Shown piece by piece: positions 17,800 through 28,052 of a DNA stretch of 64,000 bases. The DNA is taken from positions 1 through 64,000 of the forward strand of contig JAFGPC010000163.1 in NCBI GenBank assembly GCA_016926155.1. The letters run 5' to 3'. How positions within the stretch are numbered: the first letter of the stretch is position 1; each line of letters starts with the position of its first letter. The position numbers and the translations under genes were made by a program. This stretch comes from Sedimentisphaerales bacterium (GTDB taxonomy: Bacteria > Planctomycetota > Phycisphaerae > Sedimentisphaerales > Anaerohalosphaeraceae). Below the pieces are notes generated by a model, which had not been told where the DNA came from, ran no database searches, and worked only from the letters and a program-made list of their open reading frames with translations.

Positions 17800-19702
17800 C
17801 GTGTTCCGATTCGAACGGAGCAGCACCGAAATCGAAGTTATGCGCTTTGGAAAACTGCTTGCGCTTCTAAGCGGAATTTTTAATCCCTATGCGCGGCGAA
17901 AGATACACCGTCTATTAAAGAAATACCAGCCGGACGTGGTGCATATTCATAACTTGTACCCATTGATCTCGCCATCTGTGCTAAGTCCCTGTCGCCGGGC
18001 AGGCGTGCCGGTTGTGATGACGGTTCATAATTATCGACTTGTCTGTCCCAATGGATTACATCAAGTCAAAGGAAAGATCTGCGAGCGGTGTTGTGGAGGC
18101 AGGGAGTACTGGTGTTTTTTAAATAATTGTATGGGTAGCCGGGCCAAAAGTCTGGGATATTTTCTGCGAAACTGGTCGGCCCGACTATTGGGAGCATACC
18201 GGAAGAACGTCACTGTTTATGCTTGTCTCACTCAGTTTCAGAAAAATCGCTTAATCATGGAAGGATTTCCCGCAGAGCGTATTCGTGTCATTCCCAATAT
18301 GATCCCAACCGTGCCCACAGAAATCAGTGAAGGCAAATACATTGGATTTGCAGGGCGATTAAATCATGAAAAAGGCATCAAGACATTAATTGAGTGTGCC
18401 AAACAGACCCCGGAGATTCCATATAAAGCCGCCGGCAGCGGTTCCAATTTATCGGAGCTTGCCGCCGAGGTGCCGGCAAACTTCCAATTTCTGGGACAAC
18501 TCCGGCCGGAACAAATGAAAGATTTCTATCGAAACTGTCGTTTTCTTGTACTGCCCAGTGAGTGGTTCGAAGGACTTCCAATGGTCCTTCTGGAAGCTAT
18601 GGCACACGGAAAGCCGCTAATCGCCTCTCAGTTGGGTGGAATACCGGAAATTGTGGAAGAGGGCAAAACCGGATTATTATTCGAGCCAGGAAAGTCAAAA
18701 AAATTGGCGGAAAAAATAAAAGCTCTATGGGAAAATCCGGATGCATGTCGTTCTATGGGACAGGCCGGAAGACAAAAAGCCAGAAAAGAATATTCATACC
18801 AGAGACATTACGAACGATTATCGCAAGTTTATGAGGAGGCAATTTCTCTCGGATCCGGCGGTATAAGGATTCGCGCAAAAGAAAATACAAACAAAAGAAA
18901 AATTATTCAATCTATCACGGAAGAGAACTGGGCACATTCGAGTAAGTCGATTTCACCCAATGCCATTCTGGGAGTCAGATTCAACTTGACCAATGCCGAC
19001 CAAGCAGTACAGATGGTCTTGCAGTGGAGGCAGCAAGGACGGAAAGAAATGGTGATGTTCGCACCTCCCCATAGCGTATTGATCGCGAGACGGGATCAAC
19101 GTATGCGAGCCGCTTTAGCCAAAGCCGCTCTTGTTCTGCCGGATGGCGCCGGGATCATTCTTGCAGCCAAAATTCTGGGGTATAACCACCTTGGTCGAGT
19201 GACCGGTCCTAATTTTATGTTGGAGTTATGCGATAAGGGACGTCAGGCCGATCTAAAACATTACTTTTACGGAGGCGCCCCGGGTGTCGCGAAAAAACTC
19301 ATCGACGTCCTTAGTAACAAATACCCCGGCTTACATGTGGCAGGCCATTTTTGTCCACCTTTCCGAGAATTGACTGCCTCCGAAGATAAGCAAGTGATTC
19401 AAACCATTAATCATGCTCAACCGGATGTATTATGGATAGGGCTAGGAGCCCCAAAACAGGAAAAATGGATGCTGGATCACTTTGAAACAATTCAGGCGAC
19501 AGCTATGCTGGGTGTTGGAGCCGCTTTTGATTTTCATTCCGGTCAGGTCAAATGGGCGCCTCCCCTGGTCCGATCGCTCGGCCTGGAATGGGCGTGGCGA
19601 TTGGGACACCAGCCAAGACGAATGGTAAAGCGAAATCTGGACAGCCCTCGCTTTATATATCATGTTCTCCAACAGCGTATCTCTGCCAGGAATATCTCCT
19701 GA
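17696..19702 (+). CDS. bifunctional glycosyltransferase: GT4 fused to GT26 (WecG/TagA/CpsF)
   Basis: A 668-residue protein in two parts. Residues 1 to ~385 are a GT4 enzyme (start MNIRILIIHNRYG, GGIPEIVEEGKTGLLF in the donor half, PSEWFEGLPMVLLEAM with the family E-x7-E pattern). Residues ~420-668 are a WecG/TagA/CpsF enzyme with the conserved VLPDGAGIILAAKILG, GPNFMLELC, YFYGGAPGVAKKL, WIGLGAPKQEKWM and GVGAAFDFHSG blocks. GT26 enzymes transfer ManNAc, ManNAcA or related sugars to lipid-linked GlcNAc. I chose GTG 17696 because it fits the family N-terminus; the AGGA before it is closer than usual, so the start is not certain (TTG 17678 is an alternative). Confidence 0.85.
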   Translation: MNIRILIIHNRYGIYSGEESVVDAQEQLLRDHGHDVFRFERSSTEIEVMRFGKLLALLSGIFNPYARRKIHRLLKKYQPDVVHIHNLYPLISPSVLSPCRRAGVPVVMTVHNYRLVCPNGLHQVKGKICERCCGGREYWCFLNNCMGSRAKSLGYFLRNWSARLLGAYRKNVTVYACLTQFQKNRLIMEGFPAERIRVIPNMIPTVPTEISEGKYIGFAGRLNHEKGIKTLIECAKQTPEIPYKAAGSGSNLSELAAEVPANFQFLGQLRPEQMKDFYRNCRFLVLPSEWFEGLPMVLLEAMAHGKPLIASQLGGIPEIVEEGKTGLLFEPGKSKKLAEKIKALWENPDACRSMGQAGRQKARKEYSYQRHYERLSQVYEEAISLGSGGIRIRAKENTNKRKIIQSITEENWAHSSKSISPNAILGVRFNLTNADQAVQMVLQWRQQGRKEMVMFAPPHSVLIARRDQRMRAALAKAALVLPDGAGIILAAKILGYNHLGRVTGPNFMLELCDKGRQADLKHYFYGGAPGVAKKLIDVLSNKYPGLHVAGHFCPPFRELTASEDKQVIQTINHAQPDVLWIGLGAPKQEKWMLDHFETIQATAMLGVGAAFDFHSGQVKWAPPLVRSLGLEWAWRLGHQPRRMVKRNLDSPRFIYHVLQQRISARNIS

Positions 19703-19726
19703 CAGAATAAAATCGTATGTTTAAAA

Positions 19727-19794
19727 GGCGTCATCAGGCTCCAAGGGTCCTTTCGCGAAGTTCAACTCATGGATGCCTAATCCCCGATGACGCC
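19727..19794 (+). ncRNA. candidate structured RNA hairpin (3'-UTR element or small RNA)
   Basis: A perfect 9-bp inverted repeat pairs GGCGTCATC (19727-19735) with GATGACGCC (19786-19794). Inside it AGGCTCC (19736-19742) can pair with GGATGCCT (19771-19778) with one bulged base, giving a stem of about 16 bp. The inner loop has TTCGCGAA, itself a palindrome. GGGTCC at 19745-19750 could instead pair with GGACCC in the left arm of the following terminator (19804-19809), an arrangement like an attenuator. No known riboswitch is recognised. It is a structural prediction by eye. Confidence 0.45.
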
Positions 19795-19801
19795 CTAAGG
19801 A

Positions 19802-19840
19802 GGGGACCCGTTAAGGGTCCCCTTTCTATTTTTCTTTCTT
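19802..19840 (+). terminator. intrinsic terminator at the end of the polysaccharide locus
   Basis: GGGGACCC (19802-19809) pairs with GGGTCCCC (19815-19822) around a five-base loop, and the RNA continues in a T-rich run to 19840. Flanking AAGGA and TTT lengthen the stem by a few pairs. It separates the polysaccharide genes from obgE. Confidence 0.85.
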
Positions 19841-19950
19841 ACCAAATACACACATATTATCTCCCCTTTCATCTTCTACGATGAGTCGGTTATATCTGTT
19901 CCCGGCAAGGTCTTTCTCTAATTTCTTCTCTTCCACTCAGTAAATAATTC

Positions 19951-19979
19951 TGTTCATAGAGATGAAGCCCTGCTACAAT
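19951..19979 (+). promoter_or_regulatory. candidate extended -10 promoter for obgE-coaX
   Basis: A TGC-TACAAT extended -10 element (19971-19979) lies 17 bases after TGTTCA, a weak -35. Transcription would start near 19986, about 55 bases before obgE. The -10 is good and the -35 poor. Confidence 0.4.
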
Positions 19980-20013
19980 TATTCGTTTGTTTAAGTGGCT
20001 CGCTTCCACATAG

Positions 20014-21914
<1,901 letters not shown>

Positions 21915-21955
21915 TGAGGCCAATTAGGTTACCAAGTGTCCGGAGGGAGCACTAT

Positions 21956-22003
21956 ATGGATAGACAAGAGGGGTTTTTGCGCGCGTGGAGGGGCAGGGAT
22001 TGA
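21956..22003 (+). CDS. possible 15-residue leader peptide before the efflux operon
   Basis: A 15-codon ORF (ATG 21956 to TGA 22003) sits after GGAGG with about 10 bases spacing, in a stretch otherwise without genes and 73 bases before the TolC-like gene. The peptide is Arg/Gly-rich. Only the ribosome binding site speaks for it. Confidence 0.2.
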   Translation: MDRQEGFLRAWRGRD

Positions 22004-22076
22004 AATACTCCTGCAGAAATGATAGACTACGCCGTTTAAATCAGGCAAATGAAGAAGTGTAAGGAATTCGTTTTTC

Positions 22077-23957
22077 ATGGAAATATGCAGCGTAGAGAAG
22101 ACAGGTATGACAAACCATTGGATACGTCGGTTTAAGTTTCTATTGTTATTTCTATTTCCGCTATATCTACTTTTGATGGTAGGTTGTCGAAGTCCCAAGG
22201 AATATCGTATCGAAGCGGATAATGTGGCCTATAATGTAATCACATCCAGCCAGAATGAAGCTCTGGGACGTATCGAGCCGTTCAGCATCGAAAGACCAAG
22301 TACTATCCTTCGTCGTCGCCTCCTCGAAAACCAGAACCTGCACACCTCCGGCCCATGGTCCTATGGCAGCGACAAACTGGACAAGATCGATTTCTGGCCG
22401 GAAGATGATTATCCTCCCCAGACAGATCTGGATCCGACAGTTATTCTCGAACAGGCAAAGCCTGTCAAGCTGACGCTGTTTGAGGCCTTGCAGATTGGAG
22501 CACAAAATAGTTTTACGTATCAATCTCAGAAGGAATCCGTCTTCCGGGCTGCCTTAGCCCTGGACCTGGAACGGAACGAGTTTCGTCATATCTTCGGTCA
22601 ACGTCTTCAGAGTCGTCTGGTTCGGGACATGCAAGGGCAGGAAACGACGACAGCAACACAAAGCTCCGATACTAGTTGGTCCAAAGTCATGGAAAACGGC
22701 GCCGCATTTTCGGCCTCCTTAGCTGTGGATATTATTAATCTTCTAACCCAGGGAACCACTTCCACATATGGTTTAATTGGAGATGCTTCTGTGTCTGTTC
22801 CTCTGCTGCGGGGTTCAGGGAGGCACATTATACGGGAACCGCTAACACAGGCAGAACGAGATGTACTCTATCAAATTTGGACATTTGAACGATATAAACG
22901 AACGTTTGCGGTGGATATAGCCACCGAATATCTTGCCGTGCTGCGTCAATTGGACCAGGTCAATAATGCCGAAGCCAATTATCGGCGGAATGTTTTGTCA
23001 TCTCGAACATCCCGAAGGTTGGCAGATGCAGGCGAGCTGAAAGAAATTGAAGTCGATCAGGCGGTCCAATCAGAACTGGATGCACGTCAGGGATGGATCA
23101 CGGCCAAGCAGGGATACGAAAGGCAATTGGACGATTTTAAGAATTTACTGGGATTGCCCGTCGATGCCAACATCGAACTGGATCGAGGAGAATTGGATCG
23201 ATTAGCCCAATATGCTTCAAAGAATCTGATCAACCTGGAGGAATCAACATATGATCCGAACAATGCGGTTCCTGCAGATGCACCTATCGTCCTGGTGGAA
23301 CCAAGTATGGAAAGGGCAGGTCCGTATGAAATTGATCGAGATCTGGCTATACGGTTGGCATTTGAACATCGACTGGATTTACACGTAGCACAGGGAGAGG
23401 TATACGATGCTCAGAGAGAGGTAGTCATCCGGGCGGATGCATTGGGTGCGGAGTTAACCTTGTTTGGAGGGGTAAACACAAGCTCGACCGACGAGGTGGA
23501 CTTGTCGTTGAATGAAGGAGAATATACGACGTTATTGACTCTGAATTTACCAGTAGAACGAACGGCGGAACGAAACGCCTACCGTAACAGTCTAATCTCT
23601 CTAGAACAAACGATTCGAACCGTGCAGACCTTAGAGGATCGCATTAAACTCGACGTGCGAAATCGGCTTCGTAATCTCCTCTCTTTGAGAGAATCATTAC
23701 AAATCAATGCTCTGGCCGTCCAAGTGGCCGAAAAGCGGGTTCGCAGCGTGGGAATGTTTTTTCTGGCAGGCGATGCGCAGACCCGTGATTTGCTGGAAGC
23801 TCAGGATGCCTTGTTGCGGGCTCAGAATTCGTTGACTGCCGCCGTCGTGAGTTATCGAGTAGCGGAACTGGAGTTGCAAAGAGATATTGGACTGCTGCAG
23901 GTCAATGAAAAAGGTCTGTGGCAGGAATTTAATCCGAAGGAATATAAAGATGGCTAA
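22077..23957 (+). CDS. TolC-family outer membrane efflux channel (probable lipoprotein)
   Basis: A 626-residue OEP family protein. The region from about 135 is built of the alternating helical repeats of TolC-type channels (for example NRLRNLLSLRESLQINALAVQVAEKRV). It probably inserts in the outer membrane and joins the periplasmic adaptor encoded downstream. A hydrophobic segment ends in LLLMVGC, a probable lipobox. The start is uncertain: ATG 22077 has AAGGA about 11 bases upstream, while ATG 22107 gives a cleaner signal peptide (TNHWIRRFKFLLLFL). The next gene starts 8 bases before its stop. Confidence 0.88.
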   Translation: MEICSVEKTGMTNHWIRRFKFLLLFLFPLYLLLMVGCRSPKEYRIEADNVAYNVITSSQNEALGRIEPFSIERPSTILRRRLLENQNLHTSGPWSYGSDKLDKIDFWPEDDYPPQTDLDPTVILEQAKPVKLTLFEALQIGAQNSFTYQSQKESVFRAALALDLERNEFRHIFGQRLQSRLVRDMQGQETTTATQSSDTSWSKVMENGAAFSASLAVDIINLLTQGTTSTYGLIGDASVSVPLLRGSGRHIIREPLTQAERDVLYQIWTFERYKRTFAVDIATEYLAVLRQLDQVNNAEANYRRNVLSSRTSRRLADAGELKEIEVDQAVQSELDARQGWITAKQGYERQLDDFKNLLGLPVDANIELDRGELDRLAQYASKNLINLEESTYDPNNAVPADAPIVLVEPSMERAGPYEIDRDLAIRLAFEHRLDLHVAQGEVYDAQREVVIRADALGAELTLFGGVNTSSTDEVDLSLNEGEYTTLLTLNLPVERTAERNAYRNSLISLEQTIRTVQTLEDRIKLDVRNRLRNLLSLRESLQINALAVQVAEKRVRSVGMFFLAGDAQTRDLLEAQDALLRAQNSLTAAVVSYRVAELELQRDIGLLQVNEKGLWQEFNPKEYKDG

Positions 23958-25818
23958 GAAACGAAAAAGACTGATCGGGGCATTACTTATTGCAGGACTA
24001 ATCATCATCGTTGGAACCGTAACGGCCATGATGTACGGAGCGGACGCCGCTGATGGAAGCAGCGACATGCCCACCTTTATTGTCCAGCGCGGTCCTTTGA
24101 CCATCAGCATTGATGTGTCAGGTACGATCAAGGCACAGGACATGGAAGTGATCAAGAATGAGGTGGAAGGGCGAACAATCATCATTTCGCTGATCGAAGA
24201 AGGCGCCCATGTCGAGAAGGGAGATGTCCTGGCCGTGTTGGATTCAAGCGATCTGGAGGATCAACTCCTGAATCAGCAGATCGCCGTGCAAAGCGCTGAA
24301 ACGGCGCTGGTCAGCGCTACAGAAAACCTTGCTGTCGGAGAAAACCAGGCCAAGGCCGATATTGAGTTATCGGAACTAACCCTGCAATTTGCCAAACAGG
24401 ACCTCCAGAAATACATCGACGACGAGGGTGAATACCAGACCGAACTGACGGATGCCAAAAGCCAGATTGCAGTCAAACAAGAAGCGGCCCAACAGGCGAA
24501 AGATCGATATGAATGGTCTCAAAAACTTTTCGCTGAAAAATACATATCGGAAACCGAACTCAAAGCGGATGAGTTAACCTGGCAAAAAGCGGAATTGGAT
24601 GTCACATTAGCCCGGAACAGGCTTAAATTATTACAGGATTTTACCTATAAACGCAATCTGGCTCAATATGAAAGTGATGTCAGCCAGGCGGAGATGGCTC
24701 TGGAAAGGACCAAACGTAAAGCGTCCGCGAATGTAGTTCAGTATAAAGCAGAGTTATTGGCCGCGGAGGAAAAACTCAAACGACAAAAGATGCTTCTGAA
24801 CAAGCTGGAACAAAATATCTCAAAAACAACTATTAAGGCGCCTGCCGGTGGTATGGTCGTGTATGCCACCAGTAACCGGGGTGGCGGACCTCGGGGAAAT
24901 CAGGAACCGTTGGATGTGGGGCAGGAAGTGTATGAACGGCAGGAATTGATTCATCTTCCGACGAGTAATAAAGTCAAGGCCGAAGTCAAGATCCACGAAT
25001 CCAGTCTGGAAAAGGTAGAAGTAGGTTTACCAGTCGTAGTAACTGTGGATTCTGTAAAAGACAGGGTGTTTCAAGGAAAGGTTTCCAAGATCGCGCTGCT
25101 GCCGGACGCAACAATGGCCTGGTTGAATCCGGATCTAAAAGTCTATTTAACCGAGATCAACCTGGAAGGAGATGGAGATGGGCTGCGCACAGGCATGAGC
25201 TGTCGAGCCAGTATCATCGTCCAGGAATATGCAGATGTAACATTCGCGCCGGTTCATTCGGTAGTTCGCGTGGGAAATCAGCCAACCGTGTATGTTTTGG
25301 AAGGGGGAAAGATGAAACCACGGTCGGTGGAAATCGGACTGGATAATAATCGAATGGTACATATTACCAAGGGGCTGGAAGAAGGTGAGAAGGTAGTATT
25401 AAATCCGCCGCTTGGAGATACAGAAACCGAAGATCTCCAAAATCGTTTGCAGGAAATACGACAACAGGGATTTCCGGAAGGAGCAGTACCTTCGGAGAAT
25501 CGCGATTCAGGAGCTTTTCCGACTGGTTCAGGATCCCGACAGCGTTCAAATCGCATGGGTGAAGGTTCCAGTCCAAGCCAAGGGGGAACACCAAGTGGCG
25601 CTGAACGACCACAGGGATTCAGACCTGGCAGCAGAGGTCAGGATCAGGATCAGGGACCAGGACAAGGTGGAGCTCCGACCGGGGAAGGTCGAAGGTTTCA
25701 GGGGCAAAGACCATCTGGAATGAGGCCGGAAGGCGGAACCGAACGGAGCCAGAGGCCGGCCGGGACAAGGGAACGATCGCAACAACCTCCATCGGGTACA
25801 GAGAATCCCAATCCATAA
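23950..25818 (+). CDS. periplasmic adaptor protein of an ABC efflux pump (MacA/HlyD-like)
   Basis: A 622-residue membrane fusion protein starting at ATG 23950, with GAAGGA 8 bases upstream. The N-terminus has a basic start and one membrane segment. A lipoyl/barrel-sandwich half-motif (GRTIIISLIEEGAHVEKGDV) is followed by an alpha-helical hairpin of about 190 residues, the second half-motif (TTIKAPAGGMVVY), a beta-barrel and a membrane-proximal domain. The last ~95 residues are a low-complexity Gly/Gln/Arg/Pro/Ser tail not found in ordinary MacA. It should link the inner-membrane permease to the TolC-like channel. Confidence 0.9.
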   Translation: MAKKRKRLIGALLIAGLIIIVGTVTAMMYGADAADGSSDMPTFIVQRGPLTISIDVSGTIKAQDMEVIKNEVEGRTIIISLIEEGAHVEKGDVLAVLDSSDLEDQLLNQQIAVQSAETALVSATENLAVGENQAKADIELSELTLQFAKQDLQKYIDDEGEYQTELTDAKSQIAVKQEAAQQAKDRYEWSQKLFAEKYISETELKADELTWQKAELDVTLARNRLKLLQDFTYKRNLAQYESDVSQAEMALERTKRKASANVVQYKAELLAAEEKLKRQKMLLNKLEQNISKTTIKAPAGGMVVYATSNRGGGPRGNQEPLDVGQEVYERQELIHLPTSNKVKAEVKIHESSLEKVEVGLPVVVTVDSVKDRVFQGKVSKIALLPDATMAWLNPDLKVYLTEINLEGDGDGLRTGMSCRASIIVQEYADVTFAPVHSVVRVGNQPTVYVLEGGKMKPRSVEIGLDNNRMVHITKGLEEGEKVVLNPPLGDTETEDLQNRLQEIRQQGFPEGAVPSENRDSGAFPTGSGSRQRSNRMGEGSSPSQGGTPSGAERPQGFRPGSRGQDQDQGPGQGGAPTGEGRRFQGQRPSGMRPEGGTERSQRPAGTRERSQQPPSGTENPNP

Positions 25819-25883
25819 TTTCTTTCGGATGTAACACGATATATAATAAAAAAAGATTGGCCTAACGGAAGCAGTGACAAGAT

Positions 25884-26600
25884 ATGGCACGTACAACCGA
25901 TCCATCAAGTCAACGAAACGGACAGGTGATTCATCTGGGAAAGGTTTACAAGATCTACCAGATGGGCACGCAGCAGGTCCATGCCCTGGCAGGTGTGGAT
26001 GTAACGTTTCGAGAAGGTGAGTTCTGGGCGATCATGGGCCCCAGCGGATCGGGGAAAAGTACCATGCTCAACATCCTTGGGTGTCTGGACCGCGTGACGT
26101 CCGGCACATATATCCTGGAAGGAAACGATGTCAGTACTATGGACGACGATGAACTAAGCGATGTTCGTCTGCGCCACCTTGGTTTTATCTTCCAGAGTTT
26201 TAATCTATTGGCACAATTGAACGTACAGCGGAATATCGAATTGCCGTTGTACTATCTGGGTTGGGAGGCGAGCCGCAGCGCCGCTCGCGCTGTGGAACTG
26301 GCCGAGCTTGTCGGCCTGGGGGACCGTCTGGACCACAAACCGACCGAACTGTCCGGCGGACAGATGCAGCGCGTTGCCATTGCCCGTGCGCTGGCCAACG
26401 ATCCGCAGATTTTACTGGCCGACGAACCGACGGGCAATCTGGATACCGCCACAGGAGAGCAGATTCTTCGTCTGCTGCTGGACCTGAACGAACAGGGCAA
26501 GACGATTATTATGGTTACTCACGAACCCGATATTGCCAAGTGGGCCCCCATGAGACTGCATATGCGGGACGGGTATATTGAGCGGATCGAGGAAGATTGA
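25884..26600 (+). CDS. ABC transporter ATP-binding subunit, MacB/LolD type
   Basis: A 238-residue ATPase with Walker [11 protein letters not shown]-loop [12 protein letters not shown], signature [15 protein letters not shown], Walker [13 protein letters not shown] and the H-loop MVTHEPDIA. This is the MacB/LolD/FtsE branch, which powers transfer of substrates from the periplasm or inner membrane. It lies 65 bp after the adaptor gene, and its TGA overlaps the ATG of the permease gene. Confidence 0.95.
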   Translation: MARTTDPSSQRNGQVIHLGKVYKIYQMGTQQVHALAGVDVTFREGEFWAIMGPSGSGKSTMLNILGCLDRVTSGTYILEGNDVSTMDDDELSDVRLRHLGFIFQSFNLLAQLNVQRNIELPLYYLGWEASRSAARAVELAELVGLGDRLDHKPTELSGGQMQRVAIARALANDPQILLADEPTGNLDTATGEQILRLLLDLNEQGKTIIMVTHEPDIAKWAPMRLHMRDGYIERIEED

Positions 26601-27868
26601 TGCGCCAGACCAGAATTGTTCGAAATATTTTTCTGGGCATTGAAAACCTGCTCCTGCATAAACTTCGCTCATTTCTTACAACGCTGGGTGTGGTGTTTGG
26701 TGTTGGATCTGTGGTGGCCATGTTGTCTGTGGGAGAAGGCGCCAGTAAAGAAGCGCTGGATCAGATCCGCAAGGTCGGCAGCAATAATATCATCATTCGT
26801 TCCATAAAGTCGGTCGAGGAGGAAAGCCTGAGCACAACACGATCTTTTATGAGCATGTATGGATTGACATATGCCGATCAACAGCGTATCGAGGAAACTT
26901 TCAACACCGTCAACCAAGTGGTTCCTGTAAAACTGGTTCGCAAGGATGCCTGGTTGGGGGAACGATCCATGGAAATGCGTGTGGTGGGAACAACACCGGC
27001 ATGGTTCAATCTGGTCCACCGGGAGACTATCGCCGGGCGAGTCTTACTACAGGAGGATTTGCGGAATCGCACGGGTGTGGTGGTCCTGACCGAATTCGGC
27101 GCCCGTAAGCTGCTGGCGACGGAGAATACCGTTGGGCAGATCCTGCGGGTGGGAAGCGAGTATTTTGAGATTGTCGGCATTGTCAAGAGCGAGGGGGGGA
27201 TGGCAGGAAATATCCAGATGCCTGACGAACAGATCGATGCCTATATTCCTATTGCAGTCGCCAAGGAGCGATACGGCGATGTTATGACGCGTAATACTGC
27301 AGGCTCTTTCATCCGGGAAATGGTCGAGCTGCACCAGATGATCGTGCAGGTGGACAATATGGATCACGTCGAATCAACCGCTGCGGGTATCGAATCGATA
27401 CTTAAACGATTTCATAAAAAAGAAGATTATCGAATCAGCGTTCCTCTAGCGCTCCTGCGACAGGCAGAGGCGACCAAACGCACATTTAATATCGTGCTGG
27501 GTTCGATTGCCTGTATCAGTCTGCTGGTCGGCGGGATCGGGATTATGAATATCATGCTGGCATCGGTAACGGAACGGACACGTGAGATTGGCATCCGTCG
27601 CGCCATTGGCGCGCGGCGCAGACAGATCATCAGCCAGTTTCTGATCGAGACGATTGTGCTTTCAACACTCGGCGGACTGATCGGGATCGGTGTGGGACTG
27701 TTTATTCCCTGGCTGATCACGCTGTTTTCGGAGATGCCGACAATCGTAACACTAAAAAGCGTGTTACTGAGCGTGTGCATCAGTATCAGCATTGGTGTTC
27801 TTTTTGGTCTTTACCCGGCCGTTCGGGCCGCTCAGGTCGATCCTATTATTGCTTTACGGCATGAATAA
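26600..27868 (+). CDS. ABC transporter permease, MacB/FtsX family (copy 1)
   Basis: A 422-residue protein with the MacB layout: one N-terminal membrane segment (LRSFLTTLGVVFGVGSVVAML), a periplasmic MacB_PCD domain of about 210 residues, then three C-terminal segments with ERTREIGIRRAIGA, the conserved FtsX-type coupling loop. ATG 26600 overlaps the ATPase stop, with GAGGAAG upstream. It is an almost full-length paralogue of the next gene. Confidence 0.94.
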   Translation: MRQTRIVRNIFLGIENLLLHKLRSFLTTLGVVFGVGSVVAMLSVGEGASKEALDQIRKVGSNNIIIRSIKSVEEESLSTTRSFMSMYGLTYADQQRIEETFNTVNQVVPVKLVRKDAWLGERSMEMRVVGTTPAWFNLVHRETIAGRVLLQEDLRNRTGVVVLTEFGARKLLATENTVGQILRVGSEYFEIVGIVKSEGGMAGNIQMPDEQIDAYIPIAVAKERYGDVMTRNTAGSFIREMVELHQMIVQVDNMDHVESTAAGIESILKRFHKKEDYRISVPLALLRQAEATKRTFNIVLGSIACISLLVGGIGIMNIMLASVTERTREIGIRRAIGARRRQIISQFLIETIVLSTLGGLIGIGVGLFIPWLITLFSEMPTIVTLKSVLLSVCISISIGVLFGLYPAVRAAQVDPIIALRHE

Positions 27869-28052
27869 CCTTTTGATTTCACCATATATTCTCCATATAG
27901 GTCCAAGATTTTTACCATCTGTGTCCTTTTTCCCGTTTGAACCATTGAACAAATACATGAAAGGAATATGATAGTTTTGTTATTCATTGGTCTAAATGAT
28001 CGTATTGTCCGCACACGGGGGATGGTCGGACCGTAAGCAGCGAAGGTGTTTC

